Source of the DNA: Timema cristinae
Lineage: Eukaryota > Arthropoda > Insecta > Phasmatodea > Timematidae
Assembly (NCBI GenBank): GCA_039000515.1
Contig: JBCFYV010000024.1
Span: forward strand, 13,492,802 to 13,556,801
Direction: 5' to 3'
DNA: 64,000 nucleotides
This document shows, one piece after another, positions 34,816 through 46,571 of the stretch; position 1 is the first letter of the stretch; each line of letters starts with the position of its first letter. The translations under genes were made by a program, and so were the position numbers. The notes beneath the pieces are model-generated. The model was not told the origin of the DNA. It saw nothing but the letters and a program-made list of their open reading frames with translations, and did not search any database.

Positions 34816-36090
34816 AATGAAAGCTATAGTTTCATGAATATACTCTTATTGAAATTTAAAGTCTCAACCCTAAAATTAGAAACTAGACCACTCTAGAGGA
34901 AGAGGATAAAACAAAAACCATTTTCATGACTGGCTCTTATAACAAAGTTCTAAAGAAATTTGAAACTTCAAATTAACTAGTTTCAGAAGTTGAAATAGAC
35001 CTCATGACAGGCAAGATATACTTATCGACAGAAGAGTTTCAAGAACTTGCAAACATAGTTAACAACCGAGATCTTTTTCAATTATCTTTTATGATGATGA
35101 AAGCCCAAACTAATATAACAAAAAAAATCTGAATGGATCAATTTAAAGTAGGTCTGTGTTAACATTAGTATAAAATGATTTTATTTGGCTTTTGAAATAT
35201 GATATGGATTTATAAAGACAAATTCATTTCAATTGTCTAAAATATTTAATTTATTTTACTTCCCTTACATAGCTCAATAAAATTAATTTTAGTGTTTTTC
35301 AAGACTTAAACACATTTAACAAAAATAGTTATATGAAAATTGAAATGATTAAGGTAATAAAGAAATTTTGCCACTACAATAAAACAAATCAAATTTATAA
35401 AATTAGTACTTAAATTCTTATAAAAATTACCTCAATTTTTTAAAACAATATATCCAGCCTATTGAACATTTGTCAAGCTTATAGCTATTAATTTATAAGT
35501 TTTCATTTTCTAAATAAGTTGAATACATAATTAGCAGAAAAAGTGAAAACTTTTTTTATACATGTCACTTTAAATTTATAAAAACAACAATATCGGATTA
35601 AATATCTAAAATATTATGGTACCAAGACTGTAAAATTTAAGGTATATCTCATTAGATAAATACATTGAGGTCAATAGAGCTGATCAATGGTTGCCCCTGT
35701 AAGTCACGTTTACTTATACGCTTCATAGCAACTGTCCTTGTATCCACCTATTATTTTCTTAGTTTCTCCTTTCTTGTTATTTCTCTCCATTCAACATCCC
35801 CCCCAGGGGTTGGCGAGAGGACATATTCATGAAGACCCTTCCAATCCTCTCAATCTCCTAATCTCTCCTATATTTATCGGTGTTTCTTTTGAAAACACGT
35901 GACTTTTCCTCGTGATCTCTTAGCTGCACCATAAGCCTGTAGGATGTGACTCTCACTATGTTTCCATTCTTTCTGTTTATAAAAGAACCCACAAAAGGGT
36001 GAATTTAGCCGAGACAAAAAGAGAATGATTAACTAACAGTATATATAGTGTGTGTGTGTATGTGTGTGAGAGAGAGAAGCTTGAGTTCAC
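34816..36090. other. AT-rich DNA, no gene seen
   Basis: About 35700-35990 is C/T-rich and less AT-biased, similar in texture to 1180-1470, but I cannot align the two by eye. A (GT)n run lies at about 36051-36068. Confidence 0.4.
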
Positions 36091-36193
36091 GGTGGACACG
36101 TGGTACAAGGCGTACATTTCGCAATGGACTGTATTGCCGGTGACAGCTCAAATCTCGGTTGGGTGATATTTTGTTGGTTTCCTATTTATGATT
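36091..36193 (+). mobile_element. SINE-C head fragment
   Basis: Head ggtggacacgtggtacaagg, centre gccggtgacagctcaaatct, then ggttgggtgatattttgttg. It stops before the body. Confidence 0.55.
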
Positions 36194-36339
36194 TTGTTAG
36201 ACTATGAAGCTAGGACACTAAGCAGAACTATAGAGGAGTCATGTTATCAAATCAAAGATTGTTTTAGAGTAAAGGTTCTATTAACACCAGGTTTTACTAC
36301 ATGTTCAGGTTTTATACATAATGATAATTACTCTAATAG

Positions 36340-36497
36340 TGTAGGGATGTGGAAGTAAATATTCTATAGGTAATCTACCCACATCTGCGTGGAAGGAGAG
36401 TGGGAAACCACCGAGGTAAAACCATGCTTTGTAGACCTGTTTGGGATTCAAACAATGATTTCCCCTTCATTACGAATCTGACGCCTTAGACTAAATA
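36340..36497 (-). mobile_element. SINE-C fragment, minus strand
   Basis: On the minus strand: tagtctaaggcgtcagattc head, ggttttacctcggtggtttc, then ccactctccttccacgcaga and tgtgggtagattacct. The tail is missing. Confidence 0.6.
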
Positions 36498-36796
36498 ATC
36501 ATATTACTTTTCTTTGACGTTTCGGTGCCAATAAGAATGGAATATTTTCTAGGTTCTTATGCACATATAAAATAGTTATGTTTTAGTTAAATATATATAT
36601 ATATATATATAGTGCTTTTTTTTCTGGGTATATGCAGGATATGCCCTATATCCACTTTTTAAAATTTAATTTAAATTTTGGTTTTATTATTATATACATT
36701 TCGAATGAAAAAAGATTTTCTACACAAATAAAAGAGATATAATGGCAATAATGATACAATAGCACTTGACACAGAATAGTGTGAACTATTCGATTT

Positions 36797-36842
36797 GCGT
36801 ATAGCCTGAACGGATAGTAAGACGCGGTGCTAATAATAGGTA
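36797..36842 (+). mobile_element. Isolated SINE 3' end
   Basis: Only the conserved tail is present: gcgtatagcctgaacggata, gtaagacgcggtgctaataa. It is too short to tell SINE-A from SINE-B. Confidence 0.7.
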
Positions 36843-37120
36843 TTCGATTGTAAACATTTGATTGCTTATTAGTAGTGGTATCGATTGTGCCCATTACTAA
36901 CGGCAAGCAGTTGTGCTCACTTTTATTATCGATGGTTTTTCTGCCGTGTTCAAATAAACAAGGCGTATTTGGATGTCGATTTAGCTTTACTTTGATATGT
37001 GATTTAAGTTCAAATTAATCTGTTGTATAATATAATATAAAATTCGCGTATATTTCATAATTAAATAGCAAAACGTACAAATGTATTTCTTTATAAAATT
37101 AAGAAAATAACATAATTTTC

Positions 37121-39436
37121 ATGGTCTCAGTGCCTAAAAGAAAGAAATTTGAAAGCCCATAAGAAATTATTACTTCATCTAAATCTACTGCTGTTCTATT
37201 ATCAGTTTCTACTAAGGCAAAGGAACAAATGAAACAAATGTGGCCTTCCTGTTGGACTTTAGAACAAAGGAATGATTCATGTGAAGTTAAAACAGTTTGG
37301 TTATGTTGTGTAAAGGACGGAAATATTGGTTGTAATACTTGCCGGAAAGTTTAAACGCTTGGAACAGAGGCAAGAATGGGAATGAAAATATCAAATGATT
37401 GGGCCAATTGTGAAATTTCTCATTTTAGTACAACTCCAGAAAAACAATGTCACACCTTTAAGAGTCAAAATATTTAAACACAAAGAAAGTGCTGGTCACA
37501 AAAAATGTCTGAAAACATTGGAAGAAGCAAATAAAGAACCAATTGAGAAGGGGGATCCTGAAATCCCTTTCACTCCAAAAAGAGACCACTGCCAAAATAT
37601 TTCACATGGTTTATAAAGTTACAAAAATAAACCAACCATTCAATAATTTTGAAATGGAAATTGACCTACAAGAACTTAATGATGTTGATATGGGACGAAT
37701 ACTTCACTATACAAATGCTTGTATTAACATTATTAATCACATTAGAAAGAAAATGAAAACTAACTTGGTAAACAAAATTGTAAGTTCCAAATAAACAAAT
37801 ATCATTAATCATTGATGAGGCAACAACAATTAGTTAGAAGTCTACATATATATTGTATGTTCGTGCAATGATTTCTGGTTGTGAAATGGCTACATCTGCT
37901 GATTTATTTATTGACTTTATAGAACTAAGTGATGTAGCGGTAACTGAAATTTTCTCTGCTTTGATTTGCCGCTTTCTATCTATCGGATGGACAGAGGAAT
38001 ACCTCAATGAACCTTTAGTTTCTGTTGTATGTGATGGTGTGGCGGCAATGTATAGATCTTATGGTGGAGTTAAGTAATTAATGAAAGATACATTTCCATC
38101 AATAATTGTATGGAACTGCGCCAATTATATACAGTAATTATCTGTCCATGATACTGTGGAGATGGTTTATGGAATCAACAGATTCAAATAATTAGTTGAC
38201 AAGTTATGTGTTATATACCATGCATCACCAAAAAATAATCGAGAGCTGCAAACATATGTCAATTCACTAAAGATGCAGCTTTTGAAAAGTGGACGAATAT
38301 CAAGCCCTATTTGGGTAGCATCCAATTTTTCATTCAGTGTTTGAAGTTTGGCAAGATTACAAACATTGGTGAGGCATTTTACAAATCCCAAGGCTGATTG
38401 TTCCAGCTACAGAAAAGGTAAGGGGATGTATTAAGGATTATTGAAGAAAATTACAACAGTGGAGTTTATTTTAGACTTTGGGCCAGTTTCATAGTCAAAT
38501 TTAGTACGGCTCAAGTGCGGCGCTACACTAAGTACATGACGACACCTACCTAAACCAGAATGGAATGGGCCAGTTTCCTATGTGAGAACGGCCCATTCCA
38601 TTCTGGTTTAGGTAGGTGTCGTCATGTACTTAGTGTAGCGCCGCACTTGAGGCGTACTAAATTTGACTATGAAACTGGCCCTTAGGATTGATGTGTGATG
38701 CATTTCAAGAAATTTCTGAACTGAATCTAAAATTGCAGGTACGTTCCATACATTTGTATGGTGCCAATAAAGCGATTAAATGTCTTGTTATAATCTTTGA
38801 AGAGAGACAAATAAATCCTGGACAGTATTATGGAAAAGCCACTATTGCTGCCAATTCTATCATTTTCCCTGGGATTTCCATACAAAGAGAATATATAAAA
38901 GAAGACCCACCAATCTGTCCTGTTTCATCTTATAAAACTTAAAAAATTAACTAGAAAAGAGTTTACTTGACTATGGAGAAGCTGATTTACTTAAATTGAC
39001 CCGAGTGCTAGATCCGAAACAGTGGCGAGAAGAAACACAAAATCTTATGACGTTTGGGGAAGTTGAAATAAGAAATGTGTGTGGACGACTTTACTTGAGT
39101 GAAAGAGGGATGATAAAAAGTTTCCGAGAATACCTGAAGGAAAAAAAAAATCCAGATGGATTACGTCAATTGATAAACACCCTCAGTATCATTTCAATAT
39201 CTTCAAGTGAATTTGAACGGGGTTTTTTACAAATTTATTTTATAGTAAACTCTTTAAGATCTTCGTTGTTGATCAAGACAATATCGGCAGTAGTGTTCAT
39301 AAAGATTTTTGGGCCACCTTTACATCAGTTCGATAATAAAAAAAGTGTTGAATCTTGGTTACTTTTAGGACATCACTCGGCTATTGACACAAAAACACAG
39401 AGAGAAATAGAGACATTCAACATTCTGCAGACATGA
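37121..39436 (+). pseudogene. hAT-type transposase relic (KIAA1586-like)
   Basis: A decayed coding sequence starts at ATG 37121 (MVSVPKRKKFESP) and reads on across frameshifts. It contains DGNIGCNTCRKV, a C-C pair typical of an N-terminal zinc finger, then SNDWANCEIS and EMEIDLQELNDVDMGRILH. Next come ISLIIDEATT (about 37800), YVRAMISGCEMATSADLFID and SVVCDGVAAMYRSYGGVK, matching the RNase-H-like core with its conserved Asp residues. Near 39200 EFERGF and NSLRSSLLIKTISAVVFIKI form the hAT C-terminal dimerisation block, followed by LGHHSAIDTK. A 202-bp palindrome at 38480-38681 splits the frame. Numerous stops and shifts show it is dead. The order and motifs match the KIAA1586/zinc-finger hAT lineage as I know it. 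Terminal repeats of this copy were not located. Confidence 0.85.
38480..38681. mobile_element. Near-perfect 202-bp palindromic MITE
   Basis: Left arm 38480-38571 and right arm 38590-38681 (92 bp each) are inverse complements with one visible mismatch (gtacggctc against gtacgcctc), around an 18-bp loop. Ends are GGGCCAGTTTCATAG. The motif GGGCCAGTTTC recurs in the same orientation at 38567-38577, at the loop edge. Flanks are TTT on the left and TTA on the right, so a 3-bp target duplication with one change is possible. No coding capacity. The arm identity implies recent origin or gene conversion between arms. Confidence 0.9.
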
Positions 39437-40597
39437 CTCAGGTGGGAGTTTATTATAAATTGTTTTCAGTTAAGTAAGTATTGTAGATCTTTGTTTACAA
39501 ATAACCTATAACAAAGACCATCCAAATTTTATAAAAAATCTCGGCTTTGATCTTACTGTTTGGATATTAAATTATGTTAAAGCTCAATAACAGCGTTAAA
39601 ATACATGATTTTTTTTTTAAGAAATCACAGTACGCCAACCTATTTTTCTAAAAAAAGGCATTGTATACATCTATAATTCATTATTTATTTTGAAAAAAAA
39701 AAATGGACCCTGTGGACAAATATAAATTGAACAAAAAAGCAGGATCTACAAATGCCTCCATCAATAAGTACATATGGTTAAGTTAAAGGATATTAATATA
39801 TTATTTTTAATCCTTAAGATGGACCTACAAATACCTTTTTCCGCCTTTATTTTAATGTAAATACAATTCATTGGCAATACTGTTCACCAAAATATTATAT
39901 TTATTTGTCTTATTTTAATACAGTTATTAGAAACATTTCTTCAAAGGAAAAAGATACCATAAAATTTTGCTAGGAATGTTATGGAATCTAATATGAAATA
40001 GACGATAAGGAATACCCATAGCAGTGTTAAACTTAATAGCAATGGTATCGGGAATTATTGTAATCATTTAATAAACTGCTACTTTATACTTCTAGTAAAC
40101 TATGTTTCTGATAAATGCATATGACTATAGCTATACACTATCTACGGTCAAAAGATGGTTGGTGAGAACTAAAAAAAGTTGCCTTGAATCTGTTCGCCAA
40201 ACCTTAAAATCTGTAAGACCATATGTTGCGTTGTTACTTTTGCCAAAAAAATGTATAACAACAAATCATTTGTTCTTAATTATTTTTTATTTTAACCATT
40301 TTTATATTATTGAAACACAAACTTATGAAATTAGTCATTTGAATGTTTTTTTTTGTGTAAATTGTGTTTAGTTTAACTTAAAATGATTTTAAAATGAGAG
40401 CATCTAAAATGTTGCGTTCTCTTAACAAATTAAGATGTCGAACCAACTGAAACCAGAGTGGTTAGTGACGTCATATGAACCGTCTCTGTGTTAATGCATG
40501 CTTAAAAATTAAACATATTTTGAAATAAATATTTTTATGGAGATTTTTCTAAGCTATATAAAAAAATAATTTAGGAGCCAATTATAACAAGCATCTG
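39437..40597. other. AT-rich DNA, no gene seen
   Basis: Frames such as 40102-40371 have no recognisable similarity and A/T-driven composition. Confidence 0.45.
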
Positions 40598-41027
40598 CAG
40601 TGTCACCAATTTAGCGACTTTGTCGCTAGACCTAGCGATTTTACGATTATGGAACAACTAATTTTCAACTTTAGCACCTAGTGACTAACCTGGAGACTGG
40701 TGACTTTCCTTAATTTTCTGTTAAGTTCATGTTCATTATTTTAATTTGTAATGCTGTCGAATTTTGATTTTTGAATTACCGTACTGCAATGCGTTTCTTC
40801 GGTCCACAGAAGAGCTCTAAGCTATCTGTCATTCACAAATAACAATGACATCGTTCCGAATTCGGGGATCACCTCAGTCCACTAATGTATCTTACATTCA
40901 GTTCAGATTAATATGTGAATTTTTGGTTTGGTGACAAATATGAAAACTTAATTTTTCATCCAGCGATAATCTAGCTACTTTATGAAACTATTTAACCATA
41001 ACAGTTAAATAATCCTTGGCAACACTG
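40598..41027. mobile_element. hAT-type MITE, 430 bp
   Basis: Left end cagtgtcaccaatttagcga, right end ccttggcaacactg: inverted CAGTGTNNCCAA termini as in hAT elements. The subterminal region repeats tagcgactttgtcgctag and tagcgatttt. Eight bases outside are agcatctg (40590-40597) and agaatttg (41028-41035), six of eight matching, consistent with an aged 8-bp hAT target duplication. No transposase inside. Confidence 0.75.
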
Positions 41028-41420
41028 AGAATTTGTCACCTTCCACCAATGTTTCCAATAAAGAACCATCTGCTAGTTGTCAACATCTCTCCTATCGTAG
41101 TAGATAGGTGTATATGTGGGCTTCTCTTAAATCAGAGTTTGTGATATGGATCCACTGTAAGATAGTGTTTGATTTAGTAAGAGTGGTAGAAAATTCATTA
41201 ACAGGTTTTATTTCTTGTTCAACAACTAGAAAATTTATAAAACTCAAATTATTTCTTATATAAATTGAAATAACCTGTTTTCCAAACCAAAACAAAAAAC
41301 TCTTAGAAATTTACACTACCTTTAGGATTGTATGACTTAATTAAACTTCAGAGACAGGTGCAAAAACATTTTTGCAACATCCTATGATGTTATAAATAAT
41401 AACCAAGAGCACATACTTAC

Positions 41421-41665
41421 CCAACTCAGTGGTGTAGATGGCTGACGCGATAGTTTTGTGTTGGGCCAGACTGCCGAGAATTGGTAGATAGAAGTTCGAA
41501 TCTTTGTCGGGTGAACTGGGGTAGTTTACCCTTAAATAGTTTTCCGCTCTCCCTCCATGAAAATATGGGTTCACTTCCTCTAAATTTAACCTTCCGAATT
41601 ACGATTAGCATAATTAGCACTTAAGCCTATAAACCAAATGGGTAGTAAGACGTGGTGCTAAATAA
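41421..41665 (+). mobile_element. SINE-B copy
   Basis: Head actcagtggtgtagatggct, B-box aagttcgaatctttgtcggg, body tagttttccgctctccctcc and ggttcacttcctctaaa, tail ccaaatgggtagtaagacgt with an AAAT end. About 80% like the copy at 30608 by eye. Confidence 0.88.
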
Positions 41666-42149
41666 AAAAAACTTTATTACATAATATTATTCTTGAAGCA
41701 ATATTTTTGAATAAATATTTGAATAACATTGTATTTTTGTAAATTTTACTTAAAAAAATAAATTCACAATAATGATTAACTGTTACAAAATTATAGCTTT
41801 ATTAGAAAAGATAAATAATAAACTATTGTAAGGCATTGTTTTATACTTTACTGTATTACAAAATTACTGATTATCTACTTTTGCAGTATTATTTTATTTT
41901 AAACATAGGGTGGTAATGAGCCATGCGTATGATACAACGACTGACGCCATATTCACAACTTTCCTGCACGGCGCCAGTTAAAACACTTGTATCTAAGAAA
42001 AAAAAAGTTATTTTTGGAATTTTTGATGACATCAATACTAGGCAGCAGAAACTAACTGAGTAATACTTGGAGAGGATCCAACCCCTAATTTAAAAAAATA
42101 TATATAAATAATACAGTTGTTGCGAAAATGCAACAGCGCTAGTCACTGA
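41666..42149. other. AT-rich DNA, no gene seen
   Basis: No coding or repeat signal that I can support. Confidence 0.4.
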
Positions 42150-42446
42150 AGTTTAACTGTTATGTCAAAATATGTAAGGATGAGATGGTGTGGACACGTA
42201 ATGAGGATGGAATGGGAGAGGATTCCAAGAAGAAGAATGGATATAAAGTATGTAAGGAAGAGACCGCAAGGGTGACAAAGGAAGAGAGGAGGAACAGTTA
42301 GTTATCACTACGTGTGCAAGTGCGAAGAGTGGTAAAGAGTGCAGGAGGAAGAATGGTGGAAGGATATAGTAAGATAGAAGTATTTTATTAAATGGACCCA
42401 GCCACAGGCTGGAAACAGTTTACGATGATGATGATGATGATGATGT
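42150..42446 (+). pseudogene. 3' end of a LINE, reverse transcriptase C-terminus
   Basis: The frame reads SKYVRMRWCGHVMRMEWER, IPRRRMDIKYVRKRPQG, a stop, then QRKRGGT. LRW-GHV-RM followed by basic segments is the C-terminal tail of LINE ORF2 proteins (RTE/CR1-like). Then comes a short 3' region with ccacaggctggaaacag and a terminal (GAT)6 microsatellite at 42425-42446, a typical LINE 3' end. Only the last few hundred bases are present, as usual for 5'-truncated copies. The clade is uncertain. Confidence 0.75.
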
Positions 42447-42605
42447 ATTCAACTGTGGGTTTGAAAAAAAATGCAAAGTAAACCCAAAATACTAAATGTA
42501 TGTAGGCCTTATACATTTGTTTATTCAGAAAAACATTTGGTTTTAGGTAATGGTCATGACTCTTCTGTGGTAATATCTCTTGAACATTGGTTTAAGTAAT
42601 TTCGT

Positions 42606-42845
42606 TTGGCATATAGAATAAAGCCACCAAGTCCCATACCCCAACTCTATGATATAATTGATTTCCCACCAATCTGCATCCATCTACTTAAACTACGTAC
42701 TCGCAACGTTCATCGAACAGTTGACACAATAAACACCAACTTTATGGAAATACCGACCATTGAAGAAAAACACAACAGCTGTATTCAAACTCCAGACTTT
42801 CATCTTATTAACACCTACCAAATGATAGACCCAGATGAACAATAA
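42606..42845 (+). other. Open frame of unknown nature, 79 codons
   Basis: The frame reads MAYRIKPPSPIPQLYDIIDF if begun at a TTG, then PPICIHLLKLRTRNVHRT and NSCIQTPDFHLINTYQMI. Composition is protein-like, with no low complexity, but there is no ATG start at this position and no recognised family. It could be an exon or the remnant of a transposon protein. Confidence 0.25.
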
Positions 42846-42875
42846 CACTACAACCTGAGCCCTGAACCGAGTCAT

Positions 42876-43785
42876 CTTGTCCCAATATTTGTAATTATTT
42901 TATTGTGAAAGTTCCCTTTAAAAATCTGCATGGCGTGAGCCCACAAGCGAGTTATACCGACCAAGCGACCACCACCGTTAACGATAATAGTGCCAACATT
43001 TACTGATAGAGGGTATCATCTGTTCATCACAACGAACCCTCCTGCCATTAATATCAGTTTTTGAAACCGGAGCTGATACTTATTCAAATACACTAAAAAT
43101 ATATATAATTTCATAGAAACTTTTTTTAAATGAAAATTTGACTTTTAAATTACAACTTTATTTTAATAACTATAACATAAGTGTATGAGTATATTAAAAA
43201 AAACTGAATTATATCACTGGCTGATGAATTGTTGTAAACTTTCAATGGCTGGCCTATCCTCATTTTTGTTGTAAAAATGAAATTGCTGTATTAATAATAA
43301 TTTTTTGAAAAGTTAAACTGGGAACAAATATAAAATATGATGTGTTAGAAATTAACCATGACCAACAATTCCCGAAACGGTCTAAAATCACTCTCTTGGG
43401 ATTGATTTTAGCTTTTTAAGTGGGATGCAAAGAAACGCGATTTTAGTCAAGTATTTCTGCAGTTTTTATATCAACAGTATATGTTTTATAAATTAAAATA
43501 TTGCACTAGTAGATACGATTAGTATAATTTGCTCCACATATTAGTATCACAAGCTGTTGAAAAATTACCAAAAGCATTTTGGCATTTGATTATAAATTTT
43601 CCTCTAAATCTAAAATGTCTTTAAAATTATAGGATGCAACTGTTTCATGTTCAAGAATAGTTGATATTGTTATAATTACAAAAATAAAATAAATGTATCT
43701 AATAAAGCAAGTGTTTTATTTGTGTCCAAAAAATATGTTTTATAAAAATTGCGAGAATACTAACAATAGTTTAAGTTCCTCTTGT
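42876..43785. other. AT-rich DNA, no gene seen
   Basis: No gene or repeat recognised. Confidence 0.4.
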
Positions 43786-44170
43786 CACCTCCCGCGTCGC
43801 CTCAGTGGAGAAGGGCGTGGTCATAGAGCTATTGGCAATGGTCCCCTAAATTTAAGGTCGGCCCCAAGAGAGTGTTTATTGATGGGCGTCACCTCGTTGA
43901 CGATAGTCAGTGAATATTAACGAGGAAATTCGTTTAGTCGCCAGATGTAGATGTGAAGATTAATACTCCCCCTAGTAAGGTAGATCAGGACAAATAAGGG
44001 TCCTCTCGGTCAGGGATAAACTGCTTGGAAGGCAACGAGGCTCCCCATTAAACCCATATGCCTTCATGGGTTTACCATAATCACATCTGCCATACCTGAT
44101 AATTCCTAATATAGATGAGAGCTATCCAAACCCCGGACAAATGGGTACCAGTGGTCACTGTAATAGTTAA
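43786..44170. other. GC-richer island of unknown nature
   Basis: Composition jumps relative to the flanks (cacctcccgcgtcgcctcag, ggtcctctcggtcagggata, catatgccttcatgggttta). There are stops in every frame. It may be the untranslated part of a retroelement, but I have no second copy here. Confidence 0.35.
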
Positions 44171-44669
44171 CAAAACAAATATTGTTCAATAAGCCAGAAG
44201 GGCTTACACACAAAAAATCAGGCTTTATAAAAAAAAAAATCATTATCTCAATCTTAAATTCACACATTATTTTGATTAAAGTATTTCCAATTAAATGTTT
44301 GGTTAAGCCTTCGTCTTAATTTCATTAGACAATAGATTCAAGTTATAAGCATGAATGGAATGTGTGAATCATATAATTATTTAAATAGTGAAAATATAAG
44401 TCTAAACATTAATAGGTTAGTTTATAATAAATAGTAAACTACTTTACAAATTTATGACGGAAAACAGTTTATTGACTTGACACATACTTCAGAAAATATA
44501 AACATTGGGAGCTGCGAGTGGCCACTGCAAAAAAATTAATTAATGTGCACATCTCAACTAAACCTAACGCTACTCTACAATAGGCACAACAGTCGCTTTC
44601 TAAAATAGTGCCATCTAAAGTCCATATTCAAATACCATCGTCTTTGCGAGAAAAAAAAGAACACAAATA

Positions 44670-44885
44670 TAGCCTTTAGCGGTCTCTGCGAGTCCTGCGT
44701 GCAACCATACACTTCACGTGGAACTTCCGGGGTGCCCAGTTGGTCGGCCACTCGTGAGTGCCTCTGGTCACTAGCCCCGGGTATGCAACCAGTGAAGGAG
44801 TACCACTGATGTGGTCAGTAGTTGACCGTACCCAGTCCGAGAACCAAACTCCCGGCCCCAGACGTCGAACACAGACCCTAAAAAC
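44670..44885. other. GC-rich island with an open frame on the minus strand
   Basis: About 55% G+C in a 30% background. The minus frame (44676-44915) reads VRRLGPGVWFSDWVRSTTDH without family similarity that I know. I do not call it a gene. Confidence 0.3.
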
Positions 44886-45239
44886 CCCATAAATATGTAT
44901 AATGGATCCAACCAAAAATATAACCTCTCTTTACAAAGCTCAATACAATTTAACAGTACCTTCAGAAGTTATAAATACCACTAACCTTCTAAGACCCCAA
45001 CATTATAGGACTCAACATTCTAAGTTACTGCTCCAAAACTGTCTGTCTGGTAACATGAGTACACTAATAACAAGCTTAAGTATATAACGTAAATATATTA
45101 TTTACATAACTATAACCCCTCGCTGCATACAATAACATGTACATAAAATGTTCTGACTCATTATGTATTTATCATACCAGTAGTGCAATTAGACAAAAAT
45201 CATAAGTGATCAATCTAACTAGTTGAAATAGATAGTACA

Positions 45240-45620
45240 TTAGCTAAGGATTAATTAATACGAATGGGTCTACCTTACCCCTGTCACAAAACTTCGTTCC
45301 CCAAATCCTCCCAACAGAGACAGAGGGTCTTCACACCCAGGCTTCAAGTCCAGCACACGTACACACCCGAGTCCGTAACGCGGACAACTGACTCAAACTC
45401 TTCTCATATAACTCAACCACAGTTCACCGCTCAAGTTCGCTTGTAAGCCACGGATAGTTCATAGCGCTGTCGGATGTATTGTAGTGCCACGTGGCGTAAG
45501 TAGGCACCGTTACCGTCCACGCACCCCAGGACGTATCCGATTACTGTGGGCATGCTTCCACAATAAACAACTGATTTATTTAGCGGGCCAGGCTAAATAT
45601 CGGAGGAGAGATCCATGGGA
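45240..45620. other. GC-richer island, possible minus-strand promoter or LTR remnant
   Basis: On the minus strand a TATA-like gttatatgag (about 45405) lies roughly 25 bp upstream of gagtcagttg, an initiator-like TCAGT. Further on gacaggggtaagg resembles a splice donor. On the plus strand gccacgtggcgtaagta includes CACGTG. All these are weak short motifs. Confidence 0.25.
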
Positions 45621-46306
45621 CGGGAAACGTTACACCCTTCAAACACATTTAAAATTATTGTTTTTGATCTCTCGATGGGTACTCATCGTTTTTATTCGTA
45701 ATGGGATTTCTTATACTCACTTCAAACAAATGTTGCTATATTTACGTTTAAGAACATTTATTCTCTCTATATATTTGTCTGATGTTAAGATACCAATATT
45801 GATATAAATTTCTCGAACCTTAAAGTATTTAAGAGAATTTTTTTTATGACATCTTCGATACGTAAGTGCGCAAAAAATCTTCAATTAAAAATACCCTAAT
45901 AGTTGTTTGCACGAAATGATTCCGAATGCACAGGTTTTGTAAACAGTCCAGTGTTAACCGACTCGTAAAGTGTTGGCAAACCTGCTTTAGATCGGCTCTT
46001 AGTGGTCGGGGAGCCCCCTCTTTTTTACTATCTTGCGGCGACAACCCATTACTCTTGAAGACTCCCGGGACTAGAGGAAGAAAACGTTATCGCTAACAAG
46101 TGCACACACTCCACTTGAGATAGAAAATAATAAAAAAACACAAAATAAAATTGTTACTGGATTTTTATAAATCTCTTTGATGATAAAAAATTACAGCCGA
46201 GAGATTATTTGTTAAATGGTTTTCATAGACAAACCATTTTATTTTCAAAGATTTAAAAAAAAATAGACCATTTGGAATAGTTTTATCATCATGATGCAAA
46301 CCAGAA

Positions 46307-46571
46307 CCATGTTGTAGTGGTCAGTGCACCTGGTTACAAGCTTAGGGGTCCCGGTTTCGATTCCCGGGTAATACCCTACGTATTTTTTCCTGAAAGGGAA
46401 TTGACCCATCGGTCACCAGGGTTTTGTTGGTTAGATCTAAGCTATGTTTAAGTATTTGCACTGGTTCCTGAGTACATTTGGGCGTCCCCTGGGCAACGGT
46501 ACATTAGTACTGGCTAATCTTCCCACTACTGGGTTATGAATGATAAAGCCCAGACACGCAATATTATTATC
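46307..46571 (+). mobile_element. SINE-D, third tRNA-derived type
   Basis: Head ttgtagtggtcagtgcacct holds an A-box-like segment and cccggtttcgattcccgggt is an excellent B-box. Body: ttttttcctgaaagggaatt, gacccatcggtcaccagggt, gggcgtcccctgggcaacgg, cccactactgggttatgaat. It ends in an ATTATTATC tail. The body is unlike SINE-A to C, so it is a separate family. Confidence 0.75.

Noticed and set aside
44676..44915. 79-codon frame as a gene
   Set aside because: GC-rich and open, but no recognisable motif, no splice context and no second evidence.
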